DNA of 64,000 nt from Allosphingosinicella deserti (GTDB taxonomy: Bacteria; Pseudomonadota; Alphaproteobacteria; Sphingomonadales; Sphingomonadaceae): NCBI RefSeq assembly GCF_003012735.1, contig NZ_PXYI01000007.1:245772-309771 (forward strand). Reading direction: 5' to 3'. Positions 1 to 8,415 of the stretch are shown here, one piece after another (positions within the stretch are counted from its first letter, which is position 1; each line of letters starts with the position of its first letter). The notes beneath the pieces are model-generated. The model ran no database searches, had not been told where the DNA came from, and saw nothing but the letters and a program-made list of their open reading frames with translations. Both the position numbers and the translations under genes were made by a program.

Positions 1-1143
1 GCGGCCGACCTTGGCCTGCAGCTTGGCGGCGGATATGCGCGCGGTGGTCTCCATCAGCCGGGCGTAGCGCTCTTCCTTCACCTCTTCCGGAACGACCCCG
101 GGTAGGGAATTGGCCGCGGCGCCGGTCACCGGCTCGAACCGGAATGCGCCGACGCGGTCGAGTTGCGCTTCCTCAAGCCATTGCAGAAGATAGTCGAAAT
201 CGGCCTCCGTTTCGCCCGGGAAGCCGACGACGAAGGACGAGCGGATCGCAATATCCGGGCAGATCTCGCGCCAGCGGTGGATGCGCTCGAGGACCTTGGC
301 TTCATTCGCCGGGCGCTTCATCGCCTTCAGCACCGACGGCGCGGCATGCTGGAAAGGGATATCGAGATAGGGGGTGACCAGCCCTTCCGCCATCAGCGGA
401 ATGACCTGATCGACGTGCGGATACGGGTAGACGTAATGGAGGCGGATCCAGGCACCAAGCGTGCCGAGCTCGCGGGCAAGATCAGTCATGTGGGCACGAA
501 CCTCGCCGCCCTTCCACGGCCAGGTGGCGTGCCGCAGGTCGACTCCATAAGCCGACGTGTCCTGGCTGATCACCAGCAACTCGCGCGTGCCGGCGGCAAC
601 CAGCTTCTCGGCTTCGCGGAGGATCGCATCGGGCCGGCGGCTGACCAGGTCGCCGCGGATCGACGGGATGATGCAGAAGCTGCAGCGATGATTGCAGCCT
701 TCCGAGATCTTCAGATAGGAATAATGGCGCGGAGTGAGCTTGAGCCCGCTCTCCGGCACCAGGTTGAGATAGGCGGACGGCGGCATCGGCGCTGCGACGT
801 GGACGGCGCCGACAACGCTTTCATATTGGTGCGGGCCCGTGATCGCGAGCACCTCCGGAAACCTGTTCCGGATGACCTCGGCCTCGTTGCCCATGCAGCC
901 GGTAACGATCACGCGGCCATTCTCGGCGATCGCTTCTCCGATCGCCGCGAGGCTCTCTTCCTTGGCGGAGTCGAGGAAACCGCACGTGTTAACGAGGACG
1001 ACGTCGGCCTCTTCATAGTCCGACGAGAGCGAATAGCCGTCGGAGCGCAGCTTGGTGAGGATTCGCTCGGAATCGACCAGCGCCTTCGGACAGCCGAGCG
1101 AAACCATGCCGATCTTCGGCGCGGAGGGAAGCGTGAGTGTCAT
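1..1143 (-). CDS. rimO: Ribosomal protein S12 methylthiotransferase RimO (3' end off window)
   Basis: Radical-SAM enzyme that adds a methylthio group to an aspartate of ribosomal protein S12. The 381 visible residues start at an ATG (1141-1143). They contain the N-terminal UPF0004 domain with cysteines at residues 18, 54 and 83 (a [4Fe-4S] cluster). The radical-SAM signature CNHRCSFC follows, with cysteines 150, 154 and 157, and then the RimO-type CIIPSIRG context, which separates it from MiaB. The family is about 440 residues, so the C-terminal TRAM domain lies beyond the left edge. No strong ribosome-binding site precedes the start. The gene diverges from the TpsB gene. Confidence 0.95.
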   Translation of the reverse strand, partial: MTLTLPSAPKIGMVSLGCPKALVDSERILTKLRSDGYSLSSDYEEADVVLVNTCGFLDSAKEESLAAIGEAIAENGRVIVTGCMGNEAEVIRNRFPEVLAITGPHQYESVVGAVHVAAPMPPSAYLNLVPESGLKLTPRHYSYLKISEGCNHRCSFCIIPSIRGDLVSRRPDAILREAEKLVAAGTRELLVISQDTSAYGVDLRHATWPWKGGEVRAHMTDLARELGTLGAWIRLHYVYPYPHVDQVIPLMAEGLVTPYLDIPFQHAAPSVLKAMKRPANEAKVLERIHRWREICPDIAIRSSFVVGFPGETEADFDYLLQWLEEAQLDRVGAFRFEPVTGAAANSLPGVVPEEVKEERYARLMETTARISAAKLQAKVGR

Positions 1144-1402
1144 GGATGCGCGCCAGATAGGCGCCCAATGGGGCTTTTTCTAGGCGTGCTCGGGGTTTTG
1201 TGAGCGACAGACGCGCGTCGATGGGGCGTGGCGCGCCTCGCTTATGGCCGATTCTACCAGCTGCGCGGCGAATTCCCTCCGTTTCGGCCGCCTCTTTGCC
1301 CTCCGGTTTACGCCTTCGCTGGGCCGCGGTTCAAACCCGCTGACGCTAAACGGTTTTTTCAGCTTCTGCCGCTAGAGCCCGCTGTGGAGAAGGTGGCAGC
1401 CG

Positions 1403-3061
1403 GTGGGAATCGCGAGTCAGATGTCGAGAATGATCGTGCTCGGGTGTGCCCTGTGCGCCGTGTCCGCGCGTGCAGAGCAAGGCCCCGTCGATCGTGCCGA
1501 TCCCGCGGTGGTCCGCGAGGAACTTCGCAGGGACGTGCCCCCGCCTAGTTCCGGGCAGTCGGTGCTGCAGACGCCGGTTACCGCACAACCGAGCGGTTCC
1601 GGGCACCGCCCGATCGTCGCCGGCGCAATCCTGATCGTCGGTGCCGAAGCACTGCCGCAATCGGCCTTCGGTGCCGTGGTCGAGAATTATGCCGGTCGCA
1701 CGCTCGATGCCGAGGCGCTGCGCGCGCTTGCAGGCGAAGTCGCTGCCGTTGCGCGGAAGGCGGGTTACGGCCTCGCCACCGCGTGGATCCCGGAACAGAC
1801 GGTCGAGAATGGAATGCTTCGCGTTCGGATCGACGAAGGTCGCATCGATGAAATCGAGGTCAAAGGCGATGCGGCATCTGCGGTGCGCCCGCGTCTCGTG
1901 CCGCTCGCCCAGGGAAGGCCGGTGCAAACGGCTGCGCTGGAACGCCAGCTGCTTCTGGCCGAGGATCTTGCCGGCGTGCGCCTCGGCAAGACCAGGCTGG
2001 AGCGCCGCAACGGCCGCAACGTTCTGGTCGTGCCGACCTTCCGCGACCGGGTGATCGGCCGTGCGGGCCTGGACAATTGGGGCAGTGCGACCGCCGGGCC
2101 CGTCCAGGCGCGAGTCAGCATGGAGGCGAGCGCCATCCTTGCTGCCGACGACGGTCTCTACCTGGAAGTCGCAGGCACGCCGTTCCAGCCACGTGAATTC
2201 GCAATGGTCGCCGGCCGCTACACCGCGGCGCTGGGCGTGGCGGGCACGGAGCTTTCGCTGGGCGGCTATGTCGCTTTGAGTGAGGCCGGCGCCGATCTTC
2301 GCGAATACGATCTCGATGGCCGCAGCAACGAGATCGAGATGGAGATCCGACATCCGCTGGTGCGCAGCCGTGCGGGCGGAGCCTGGCTCTCGATCGGTGC
2401 GCGCCTGCGTGATTCCGAGCAGACGTTGCGCAACGTGCTGATCCGTGACGATCGGCTGGCGCTTCTCGGCGGCAGCCTCTTTGCCTATCATCGGCTCGGC
2501 GCGGGCCGCATTCGGGGCCGCGCCATGCTGACCCAGGGCATCGATGCGTTCGGCGCCAACCGGGCAGGCGACCGGCTCTCGTCGCGCTTTGACGCCAGGG
2601 GGCGTTTCACCAAAATCGCCTTGTGGACCGATATCGAGCAGCGTTTGGGCAGCGAGTTCAGCATCTACGCGCAGGCGGAGGGGCAGTTCGCCAGCCGGCC
2701 CTTGCTGTCCTCCGAGGAAATGGGCCTTGGCGGACGTCGGTTCGGTCGCGCCTGGAATTATCGCGAATTTGCCGGAGATCGCGGCGTGGCCGGCTCGGTG
2801 GAGGTGCGCCGCGACTGGAAGCGTCCGCTTCCGGTCGTCGAATATGCGCAGCTTTACGCCTATGCCGACGCCGGCAGGGTCCACAATTATCGCTCCGGCT
2901 TCGGCAGCGGGTCTCTGGCCTCGGCAGGCGGTGGTGTGCGGCTGTGGCTTAAGCACCAGCTTCGCGCCAGCGTCGAGCTCGGGGTACCGCTCACTGATGG
3001 ATTCGTCGCGTCGGCCAATGAATCGCCGCGCCTGTCGTTCACTCTGGACGTGACCTTCTGA
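1403..3061 (+). CDS. ShlB/FhaC/HecB-family (TpsB) outer-membrane transporter, orphan
   Basis: Two-partner-secretion outer-membrane barrel of 552 residues. A signal peptide (roughly residues 1-24, ending near ARAEQ) is followed by a POTRA region around residues 75-145 and a C-terminal beta-barrel that ends in a terminal phenylalanine (LDVTF). I chose the GTG at 1403 because GAAGG lies 9 nt upstream; ATG at 1421 is an alternative that keeps the signal peptide. The barrel segment where the family has its conserved VRG(F/Y) loop reads FGRAWNYREFAGDRG, so the loop-6 motif is divergent. No TpsA substrate gene lies on either side: rimO is upstream and a potassium channel downstream, both on the other strand. 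The cargo is therefore unknown. Confidence 0.85.
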   Translation: MGIASQMSRMIVLGCALCAVSARAEQGPVDRADPAVVREELRRDVPPPSSGQSVLQTPVTAQPSGSGHRPIVAGAILIVGAEALPQSAFGAVVENYAGRTLDAEALRALAGEVAAVARKAGYGLATAWIPEQTVENGMLRVRIDEGRIDEIEVKGDAASAVRPRLVPLAQGRPVQTAALERQLLLAEDLAGVRLGKTRLERRNGRNVLVVPTFRDRVIGRAGLDNWGSATAGPVQARVSMEASAILAADDGLYLEVAGTPFQPREFAMVAGRYTAALGVAGTELSLGGYVALSEAGADLREYDLDGRSNEIEMEIRHPLVRSRAGGAWLSIGARLRDSEQTLRNVLIRDDRLALLGGSLFAYHRLGAGRIRGRAMLTQGIDAFGANRAGDRLSSRFDARGRFTKIALWTDIEQRLGSEFSIYAQAEGQFASRPLLSSEEMGLGGRRFGRAWNYREFAGDRGVAGSVEVRRDWKRPLPVVEYAQLYAYADAGRVHNYRSGFGSGSLASAGGGVRLWLKHQLRASVELGVPLTDGFVASANESPRLSFTLDVTF

Positions 3062-3089
3062 TGATCGCTCCGTCTCGGGATCCGCAGGC

Positions 3090-4124
3090 TCAATCGGCGG
3101 CTTCGGCCCGCGCGGTCGGCAGGATCTCGACGATGCAGTCCCCCGGCTGCAGGGCGCCGGCTTCCGGTTCCCAAAAACCGTAGGGTTTGCCGTCTCTGTA
3201 CACACGCACGCCCAAGCCGCGTGCCAGGGCAGAGAGAGGCTTGCCGCATTCCTCATCCGTGACCACGCGTTCGGCCAGTTGCACCATGCCGCTGCTGGAG
3301 GCGAGGTCGGCAATATAGTCGGAAAGGTGGGCGCCTTCGGTCGATCCGGCGAGCAGGAGGCCAGCGAAGCTGACCGGGTTGATCACTGTCGTCGCACCGG
3401 CCTGCCGGGCGAGCAATTCGTTATCCTCGTTGCGGACGACGATGCTGATCGGAATGTTCGGCGCGAGGTGGCGTGCGGTGAGGGTGATCAGGATCGAGGT
3501 GTCGTCGCGGCCCGCGGAGACGATCACCGCCCGCGCCTGGTCGATTCGCACCGCCTGGAGCGATTTGTCGCGGGTCGCGTCCGCCTCGGCCGTGAAGCAG
3601 CCGAGGGAGGCGGCGCGTTCGAGCGAGTCGGCGGTCGCATCGACGACCACGATCTCGTCGGGACGGGTGCCCCGGGCGATAAGTTCGTCGACCGCCTCGG
3701 AGCCGCTGGTCCCGAACCCGGCGACGATGACGTGGTCACACAATTCCTTGCGAAGCTTTTCCATGCGCCATCTTTCCCAGGTGCGCCGAAGCACGAACAT
3801 ATACGCTGTCCCGATGAAGATCAGGACGAAGAACAGGCGTATCGGAGTCACCACCAGCGCGTCGAACATCCGCGCCTCGTTGGTCACCGGGACGATGTCG
3901 CCATAGCCGGTGGTGGTGATGCTGATCATCGTGAAGTAGATCACGTCGACGAAGCTGACATGGCCGTCGGCCGTGTCCTTGAGGCCGTCCCGCTCGAACC
4001 AGTGAACGGCAAGGGTGAGGCCCAACAGGCCGAGGACGAGGCCGACGCGCCAGCCGAGCTGCGCCCAAACCGGCAGACGGCTCCGCCGTCGCAGCGTGAC
4101 CTCGTCGGGACGGCGCACCGCCAT
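3090..4124 (-). CDS. Potassium channel with RCK/TrkA-N domain
   Basis: Inner-membrane two-helix potassium channel of 344 residues. Transmembrane helices at about residues 25-42 and 93-112 flank a pore loop with the K+ selectivity filter TTTGYGD (residues 70-76). A cytoplasmic Rossmann TrkA-N domain starts near residue 131 (VIVAGFGTSG), and a TrkA-C-like segment follows. The start ATG (4122-4124) overlaps the surE stop in an ATGA arrangement, which implies translational coupling and one transcript. The reading frame stays open upstream to 4511, but that part is out of frame with surE and has no domain content. The family gates K+ flux in response to bound nucleotides or ions. Confidence 0.9.
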   Translation of the reverse strand: MAVRRPDEVTLRRRSRLPVWAQLGWRVGLVLGLLGLTLAVHWFERDGLKDTADGHVSFVDVIYFTMISITTTGYGDIVPVTNEARMFDALVVTPIRLFFVLIFIGTAYMFVLRRTWERWRMEKLRKELCDHVIVAGFGTSGSEAVDELIARGTRPDEIVVVDATADSLERAASLGCFTAEADATRDKSLQAVRIDQARAVIVSAGRDDTSILITLTARHLAPNIPISIVVRNEDNELLARQAGATTVINPVSFAGLLLAGSTEGAHLSDYIADLASSSGMVQLAERVVTDEECGKPLSALARGLGVRVYRDGKPYGFWEPEAGALQPGDCIVEILPTARAEAAD

Positions 4125-4888
4125 CAGGCGTAAACGGCCGCCAGACGCTCGAGCGATGGCTCGTGGGTCAGATCGAGGTGGAGCGGCGTCACGGAGACAT
4201 AACCATCGGCGATCGCCTCGAGATCCGTCTGGTGCCCGGGTGTCTCGACGGTCGGCCCGAGTCCGAACCAGAAATAGTCGTAGCCGCGCGGATCTGTGCG
4301 CTGCACGATCTGCAAGCGACCATAGTCGCGAATGCCCTGGCGGACGAGGCGGATCCCCTTGACCTCGGCCGGAGGCAGAGCCGGGAAGTTGATGTTGACC
4401 AGGGTCTTCGGGGCGAGCGGCTCCGCCAGCAGCGGCGCCAGCGCGCGCGCGGCCCAGGCTTCTGCGGCGGCGAACGGCACCGTGTCGCCCATCCCCTCCC
4501 GGGCATAGCATTGCGAGAGAGCGATCGCGGGTATGCCGGCGAGTGCGCCTTCCATGGCCGCCGAGACGGTGCCGGAATAGGTGCAGTCCTCGCCCAGATT
4601 GGCGCCGCGGTTTACGCCCGACAGGATCAGGTCAGGCGGCGTGTCTTTCATGATGTGGGCGATCGCCATCATCACGCTGTCGGTCGGCGTGCCGGAAACG
4701 CAGAAGCGGCGTTCGCCGAGCTTGCGCAGCCGGATCGGGCGGGAGAGGGTGAGAGAGTGGCCTGCGCCGGATTGCTCCTCGGTCGGAGCGACGATCCAGA
4801 TGTCGTCGGAGATTTGCCGCGCAATGCGCTCAAGAACCTTGAGACCGCCTGCGTTCACGCCGTCGTCGTTGGTGAGCAGGATCCGCAT
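4124..4888 (-). CDS. surE: 5'/3'-nucleotidase SurE
   Basis: Stationary-phase survival protein, a metal-dependent phosphatase of nucleoside 5'- and 3'-monophosphates. The 254-residue product begins MRILLTNDDG, with the metal-binding Asp-Asp pair at residues 8-9, and carries the family segments SGVNRGANLGEDCTYSGTV and VNINFP. I chose ATG 4886-4888 because the SurE fold starts exactly there; an upstream in-frame ATG (4954) would add an unconserved tail. The usual partners pcm and nlpD are not adjacent. Its stop codon overlaps the start of the potassium channel. It is one of several nucleotide-salvage functions in the window. Confidence 0.95.
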   Translation of the reverse strand: MRILLTNDDGVNAGGLKVLERIARQISDDIWIVAPTEEQSGAGHSLTLSRPIRLRKLGERRFCVSGTPTDSVMMAIAHIMKDTPPDLILSGVNRGANLGEDCTYSGTVSAAMEGALAGIPAIALSQCYAREGMGDTVPFAAAEAWAARALAPLLAEPLAPKTLVNINFPALPPAEVKGIRLVRQGIRDYGRLQIVQRTDPRGYDYFWFGLGPTVETPGHQTDLEAIADGYVSVTPLHLDLTHEPSLERLAAVYA

Positions 4889-4995
4889 GTCCGGCCTATG
4901 CGGCGCGGCGAGGGGAGACGCAAGGCGGGCGACCGGCCGAAACCATCGGTGCAAGTGCGGCGTTCACAGGATCAAGAACCAAAAAGGAGATTGCG

Positions 4996-5439
4996 ATGCA
5001 GGTTCCGCACAATACGTTCGTGGTCGTCGCCGATGGCAAGAAGATGCTCTTCTTTCGCAACGAGGGCGATTCCGAATATCCCAAGCTCGAAGTCGAGCGG
5101 AAGCGCGAGCAGGAGGATGCGGCCGATCGCGACCAGAAGACCGACGGGCCGGGCCGCACCTTCGATTCCTCCGGGGGCGCCGGCCGAAGCGCCTATGAGG
5201 AGGTGGATTTTCACCAACTCGCCGAAGACCGCTTCGCTCAGGAAACCGCAGAGCTGCTGAAGACCCGGGCGCTCAGCAACGATTTCGAATCGCTGATCAT
5301 CGTCGCGCCGCCGCGCACATTGGGTGAGCTGCGGAAATATTACCATAAAGAGGTCGAGAAGAGGCTGACCGGCGAGATCGCCAAGGATCTGACCGGTCAT
5401 CCGGTTCCGGAGATCGAGAAGATCCTTCAAGCCGCGTAA
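4996..5439 (+). CDS. Host attachment family protein (Host_attach / AtsE-like)
   Basis: Soluble protein of 147 residues that matches the family annotated as protein required for attachment to host cells. Recognisable parts are the N-terminal strand HNTFVVVADGKKMLFF, a charged middle and a C-terminal IIVAPPRTLGELRK motif followed by LTGHPVPEIEKIL. An AAGGAG ribosome-binding site (4983-4988) lies 7 nt before the ATG. The family is widespread in alphaproteobacteria and its biochemical role is not settled. The fold resembles release-factor or archaeal eRF1-like domains, and the name comes from rhizobial plant attachment. The gene is monocistronic, with a clear terminator downstream. Confidence 0.85.
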   Translation: MQVPHNTFVVVADGKKMLFFRNEGDSEYPKLEVERKREQEDAADRDQKTDGPGRTFDSSGGAGRSAYEEVDFHQLAEDRFAQETAELLKTRALSNDFESLIIVAPPRTLGELRKYYHKEVEKRLTGEIAKDLTGHPVPEIEKILQAA

Positions 5440-5459
5440 AGGCCGGCAGGGTAATGGAA

Positions 5460-5488
5460 AAGGCCGCGTCGTGGGACGCGGCCTTTTT
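5460..5488 (+). terminator. Rho-independent terminator
   Basis: A perfect 10-bp stem AGGCCGCGTC/GACGCGGCCT with a 4-nt loop is followed by TTTT. It lies 20 nt after the host-attachment gene. The A-run on the other side also lets it act on the minus strand. Confidence 0.9.
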
Positions 5489-5535
5489 GATGCCCGGCTG
5501 TCGGTCCCTCTGCGGCCGCGCCGCGGGCCGGATGC

Positions 5536-6465
5536 TCAGACTTCCCCGTCGTCCTGCTTCCCGGCGAACCGGCGTCGCGCGACCAGCGCAGCCGCGGCCG
5601 CGCCGAAGAGGAGCACCATCGGCGGCGCCGGCACGTCGGTGCCGCCGGTGGAGGTCGAGGTGCTGCCGCTCGACGTAGACGTCGAACTGGACGTCGACGA
5701 CGACGTCGATGAGGAAGTCGAGCTCGAGGTCGACGAACTGGTCGACGTCGATCCCGACGTAGTGCTGGTGGTGCTGATCCCGCCGAAGCTGCTCGACGAG
5801 GAGGTCGTCGACACGTTGCCGCTCGACGACGTCGTCGACACCGTACCCGACGAGGTGGAGGAGGTGCTGGAGACACCGCTCGATGTCGAGACGTTGCCGG
5901 TGGAGGTCGAGACGCCGCTGGAGGTCGACACGCCGCTCGAGGTCGAGACGTTGCCGGTCGAGGTGGAAACGTTGCCGGTGGACGTCGAGATCTGGCCGGA
6001 CGAGGTCGACGTGCTGGTCGAGGCAGTGAAGATGGCGTTGCCGCTCGATCCGCCGAAGAATCCGCCGCTGAAGAAGCCACCGCCGAATCCGCCCCCGAAC
6101 CCGCCGCTGCTTCCCCCGACGATGATCGGCGTGCCGCCACCGCCGCCGACAAAACCTTCGCTCGGCGGAAGCGGCGGGAGCGGCAAAGGTGCCATTCCCG
6201 GATAGGTCGTCGTACGCGTGGTCACCGTCTGTGCCGGCTGCCGCACGACGCAGGCGGTGCGGGCGATCTTGCGGACCCGCTTGGTCCGCACCTTCGCCGT
6301 CGGGCGAACTTTGCTGACCTTGGGAGCCCGCGCGCTCGCCTTCGCCATCTTGACCAGAACCGGCCGTGACGGCGGATTCTCCGCAACGTGCACGGCACCG
6401 CCGCCGATGATCGCGCCGCCGCAGGTGCAGGCGCAGAGTTTAGCCAAGGCCATTCGAACCGACAT
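5536..6465 (-). CDS. Ser/Thr-repeat surface protein with PEP-CTERM-like sorting tail
   Basis: Predicted exported protein of 309 residues, not matched to any named family. The N-terminus (ATG at 6465) is MSVRMALAKL followed by a small-residue stretch. Next come a very basic segment (to about residue 85) and a Gly/Pro-rich stretch. About 130 residues of almost pure Ser/Thr/Gly/Val follow, in imperfect repeats such as STSTGNV and STSSGV. The C-terminus DVPAPPMVLLFGAAAAALVARRRFA has the VPAP box, hydrophobic helix and Arg cluster of PEP-CTERM proteins sorted by exosortase. No exosortase lies in the window. The Ser/Thr tract looks like an O-glycosylated or extended spacer. In DNA it appears as alternating GTC/GAC trinucleotides, and other frames there read as spurious acidic Val/Asp or Arg-rich proteins. 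Confidence 0.7.
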   Translation of the reverse strand: MSVRMALAKLCACTCGGAIIGGGAVHVAENPPSRPVLVKMAKASARAPKVSKVRPTAKVRTKRVRKIARTACVVRQPAQTVTTRTTTYPGMAPLPLPPLPPSEGFVGGGGGTPIIVGGSSGGFGGGFGGGFFSGGFFGGSSGNAIFTASTSTSTSSGQISTSTGNVSTSTGNVSTSSGVSTSSGVSTSTGNVSTSSGVSSTSSTSSGTVSTTSSSGNVSTTSSSSSFGGISTTSTTSGSTSTSSSTSSSTSSSTSSSTSSSTSTSSGSTSTSTGGTDVPAPPMVLLFGAAAAALVARRRFAGKQDDGEV

Positions 6466-6977
6466 AAGACGTACCCTGTTCAAGGCTTCGAAACCGCCCC
6501 GGATAGTCTTTGCCAAGCATCCGGTTTCGTTTCTCGCTATTCACGACAGATGCAAAGGAATCCTTTCCACGCAAGCGCGTTAACCATGAAGATGCCCCGA
6601 AATGCCCTGGATTGGCCCCGAAGAAGAACTTCCGTACCATTAGGGGACAGAGTATAGGGTCCAGTGAACGGCGGCCGCGCGGCGACCGGGTCTGCGGAAG
6701 GGTTAATGCCCGGATTGCGCGATCCGATTCGCAGCGATTCGGCTCCGTTCCAACGGGCTGCGGGAAACACGTTTGACCCGTCTGCTGCGGCAAATATGTC
6801 ACGCCTAATCCTCTCTGCGCGCTGCCTTTTTTGGCCCTTTTTGAGTGACTTGTACTCCACCTTTGGGCGGCGTATAGGCGCGCTGGGGACAGGTTCCGGA
6901 ACTCCCGGACGACTCGGGAGCGGAACCTACGGAATTGCGTGTTCGCGAATGGGCGAAGGCGTGGGATCGGAGGGGTT
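6466..6977. other. Intergenic region between surface protein and dksA
   Basis: 512 bp that must hold the divergent promoters of the surface-protein gene and dksA. Short open frames on both strands have no recognisable domain and poor codon structure. The only element I can pick out is a sigma70-like site for dksA (6850-6878). Confidence 0.5.
6850..6878 (+). promoter_or_regulatory. Candidate sigma70-type promoter of dksA
   Basis: TTGTAC (6850-6855) and TATAGG (6873-6878) are 17 bp apart, about 100 bp before the dksA start. This is prediction by eye only. Confidence 0.35.
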
Positions 6978-7433
6978 ATGGCGACGGCGTTAAGTGGGGT
7001 TTACGACCAAGGCTATATCGGCATCGCGGGAATGGAAGGCTATAAGCCGACCGCGAACGAAGAGTTCATGAATGCAGAGCAGCTTGCTTACTTCAGGCAG
7101 AAACTGCTCACCTGGAAGGACGAGATCCTTCGCGAATCCGAAGGCACGATGGAGCAGCTGAAAAGCGGCCCGATGCGGGAAGCGGACCTTACCGATCGCG
7201 CGTCGAGCGAGACCGATTGGGGAATCGAGCTTCGGACGCGCGATCGGCAGCGCAAGCTGATCTCCAAGATCGAATCGGCGCTGCGGCGGATCGAAACTGG
7301 TGAATATGGCTATTGCGAAGTCACCGGCGAACCGATCGCGATCGCGCGTCTCGAAGCGCGGCCGATCGCGACGATGACGGTCGAGGCGCAAGAGCGCCAC
7401 GAACGTCAGGAGCGGATCTCGCGCGACGATTGA
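6978..7433 (+). CDS. dksA: RNA polymerase-binding transcription factor DksA
   Basis: Binds the RNA polymerase secondary channel and works with ppGpp in the stringent response. The 151-residue product has the coiled-coil segment (EQLAYFRQKLL to about residue 105) with the tip sequence EADLTDRASSETDW. A degenerate zinc-finger follows: GYCEVTGEPIAIARLEARP then MTVEAQERHE. Only one cysteine of the usual four remains, as is normal for alphaproteobacterial DksA. The ATG at 6978 is preceded by GGAGGGG. Possible internal starts at MEGYKP and MNAEQ would shorten the N-terminus. A hairpin terminator follows directly. Confidence 0.92.
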   Translation: MATALSGVYDQGYIGIAGMEGYKPTANEEFMNAEQLAYFRQKLLTWKDEILRESEGTMEQLKSGPMREADLTDRASSETDWGIELRTRDRQRKLISKIESALRRIETGEYGYCEVTGEPIAIARLEARPIATMTVEAQERHERQERISRDD

Positions 7434-7801
7434 ACTGAAGAGGCCGGGGCAACGCTCCGGCCTTTCCATTTCCGGCGTTGGCGCGGAAAGCATCCCGGCG
7501 GGTGAACATCGGCCGGGCTGATGCAGGCGTGTGTCGCCGCTCAGGGGCCAAACCGACGAATTCGGTGCTGACGGAAGTTGGCGGCTGAGCGGTGTCGGCT
7601 GCATTCGTCGCGGATACGCGCGCGATGGCGGGTGCGCCTTCTCGGTGCGGACGTCGTGCTGTTGCATCCTGTCAGGCGAGGGACCTCACCTCGTCCGGAC
7701 CAGCAAGGATAGATTCACCGGTATCGGATCCGGAGGCATCGGTGCGCCTGGCGGAGCCGGACAAATCCGGCTCCGGGGTCGTCATCTGGGGAGGCCGGAT
7801 C
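7434..7801. other. Intergenic region between dksA and convergent DUF465 gene
   Basis: 368 bp between convergent genes. It holds the dksA terminator (7441-7463) and a strong 9-bp hairpin, GGAGCCGGA/TCCGGCTCC with loop CAAA (7753-7774). The hairpin may end transcription of the minus-strand DUF465 gene, although no T-run follows. I see no convincing gene in the rest. Confidence 0.5.
7441..7463 (+). terminator. dksA terminator
   Basis: A 7-bp stem AGGCCGG/CCGGCCT is followed by TTTCC, starting 7 nt after the dksA stop. Confidence 0.7.
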
Positions 7802-7960
7802 TCAGTGGAGGCCGGCGATCGCCTCCTTGACGCGTAGCTTCTCCTTCTTCAGGCGCGCGAGGGCCGCCTCATCCGGGCGTGGCCGTTGGGATTCTTCGGT
7901 GATACGGGCCTCGATATCGGCATGTTTGTTTTGAAGTGCCGAGATATGCGCCTGTTGCAT
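7802..7960 (-). CDS. YdcH-like DUF465 miniprotein
   Basis: Small coiled-coil protein of 52 residues. Its body reads QAHISALQNKHADIEARI, then a proline-containing turn (SQRPRPDEAALARLKKEKL) and RVKEAIAGL, the helical-hairpin pattern of DUF465. I chose the start at 7960 because GGAG lies 6 nt upstream; ATG 7966 abuts the same GGAG and is less likely. Its function is unknown. A second DUF465 gene is transcribed divergently about 160 bp away. Confidence 0.8.
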   Translation of the reverse strand: MQQAHISALQNKHADIEARITEESQRPRPDEAALARLKKEKLRVKEAIAGLH

Positions 7961-8118
7961 CCTCATCTCCGTTGCTGAGTTGGACGAACGATAAAACACC
8001 CAAGCGGCCAGCTTGTCTCCCATCATGGGACCGCCGCCATCATATATACGACAGTCCGTTGATCGATTATCAAGGGGGCCGATGCGATAGTAGCGCGTGA
8101 GGAGGCGGTTCGAAGGCG

Positions 8119-8325
8119 ATGTTGGAAGGCGGGGAGATCGGCGTCGCATCGCAATTGGTGCGCCTCAGGATGGAGCACAGGGATCTGGATTCGGCAATCG
8201 AGGCGCTGCGCGCCATGCCGGCGCCCGATCAACTGCAGCTCGCGCGGCTCAAGAAGCGCAAGCTGCGCCTCAAGGACGAAATCTCGATGCTCGAGGACAT
8301 GCTGATCCCGGACATCATCGCTTGA
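8119..8325 (+). CDS. YdcH-like DUF465 miniprotein, divergent paralogue
   Basis: A 68-residue helical-hairpin protein. HRDLDSAIEALRAMPAPDQ is followed by LARLKKRKLRLKDEISMLED, which parallels the neighbouring minus-strand DUF465 protein (LARLKKEKLRVKEAI). The two genes point away from each other and share an upstream region of about 160 bp, which suggests duplication with inversion or joint control. No enzymatic motif is present and the family's function is unknown. Confidence 0.82.
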   Translation: MLEGGEIGVASQLVRLRMEHRDLDSAIEALRAMPAPDQLQLARLKKRKLRLKDEISMLEDMLIPDIIA

Positions 8326-8415
8326 GCCGTCCTCCACCGGCGAATCGCACGGTGCCGCTGCAATTTACCCTCTTTATGCGTTCCGGTACGGAGCAGGGTG
8401 TGGCAGCGTAGGAAC

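Noticed and set aside
163..1203. Plus-strand frame of 346 codons
   Set aside because: It is antisense to rimO, which has clear iron-sulphur motifs. The product is rich in Arg, Asp and Ala with no domain, a typical shadow in high-GC DNA.
1346..3313. Minus-strand frame of 655 codons
   Set aside because: It is antisense to the TpsB gene and has no recognisable domain. The TpsB frame has a signal peptide and family motifs.
5640..6030. CRISPR-like or tandem-repeat array
   Set aside because: The repetition is trinucleotide-based codon repetition, without constant repeat and unique spacer units of CRISPR size.
5471..6205. Plus-strand frame rich in Val-Asp-Val-Glu repeats
   Set aside because: It is the complement of the Ser/Thr repeat tract. 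The minus strand alone gives a signal-like start and PEP-CTERM-like end.
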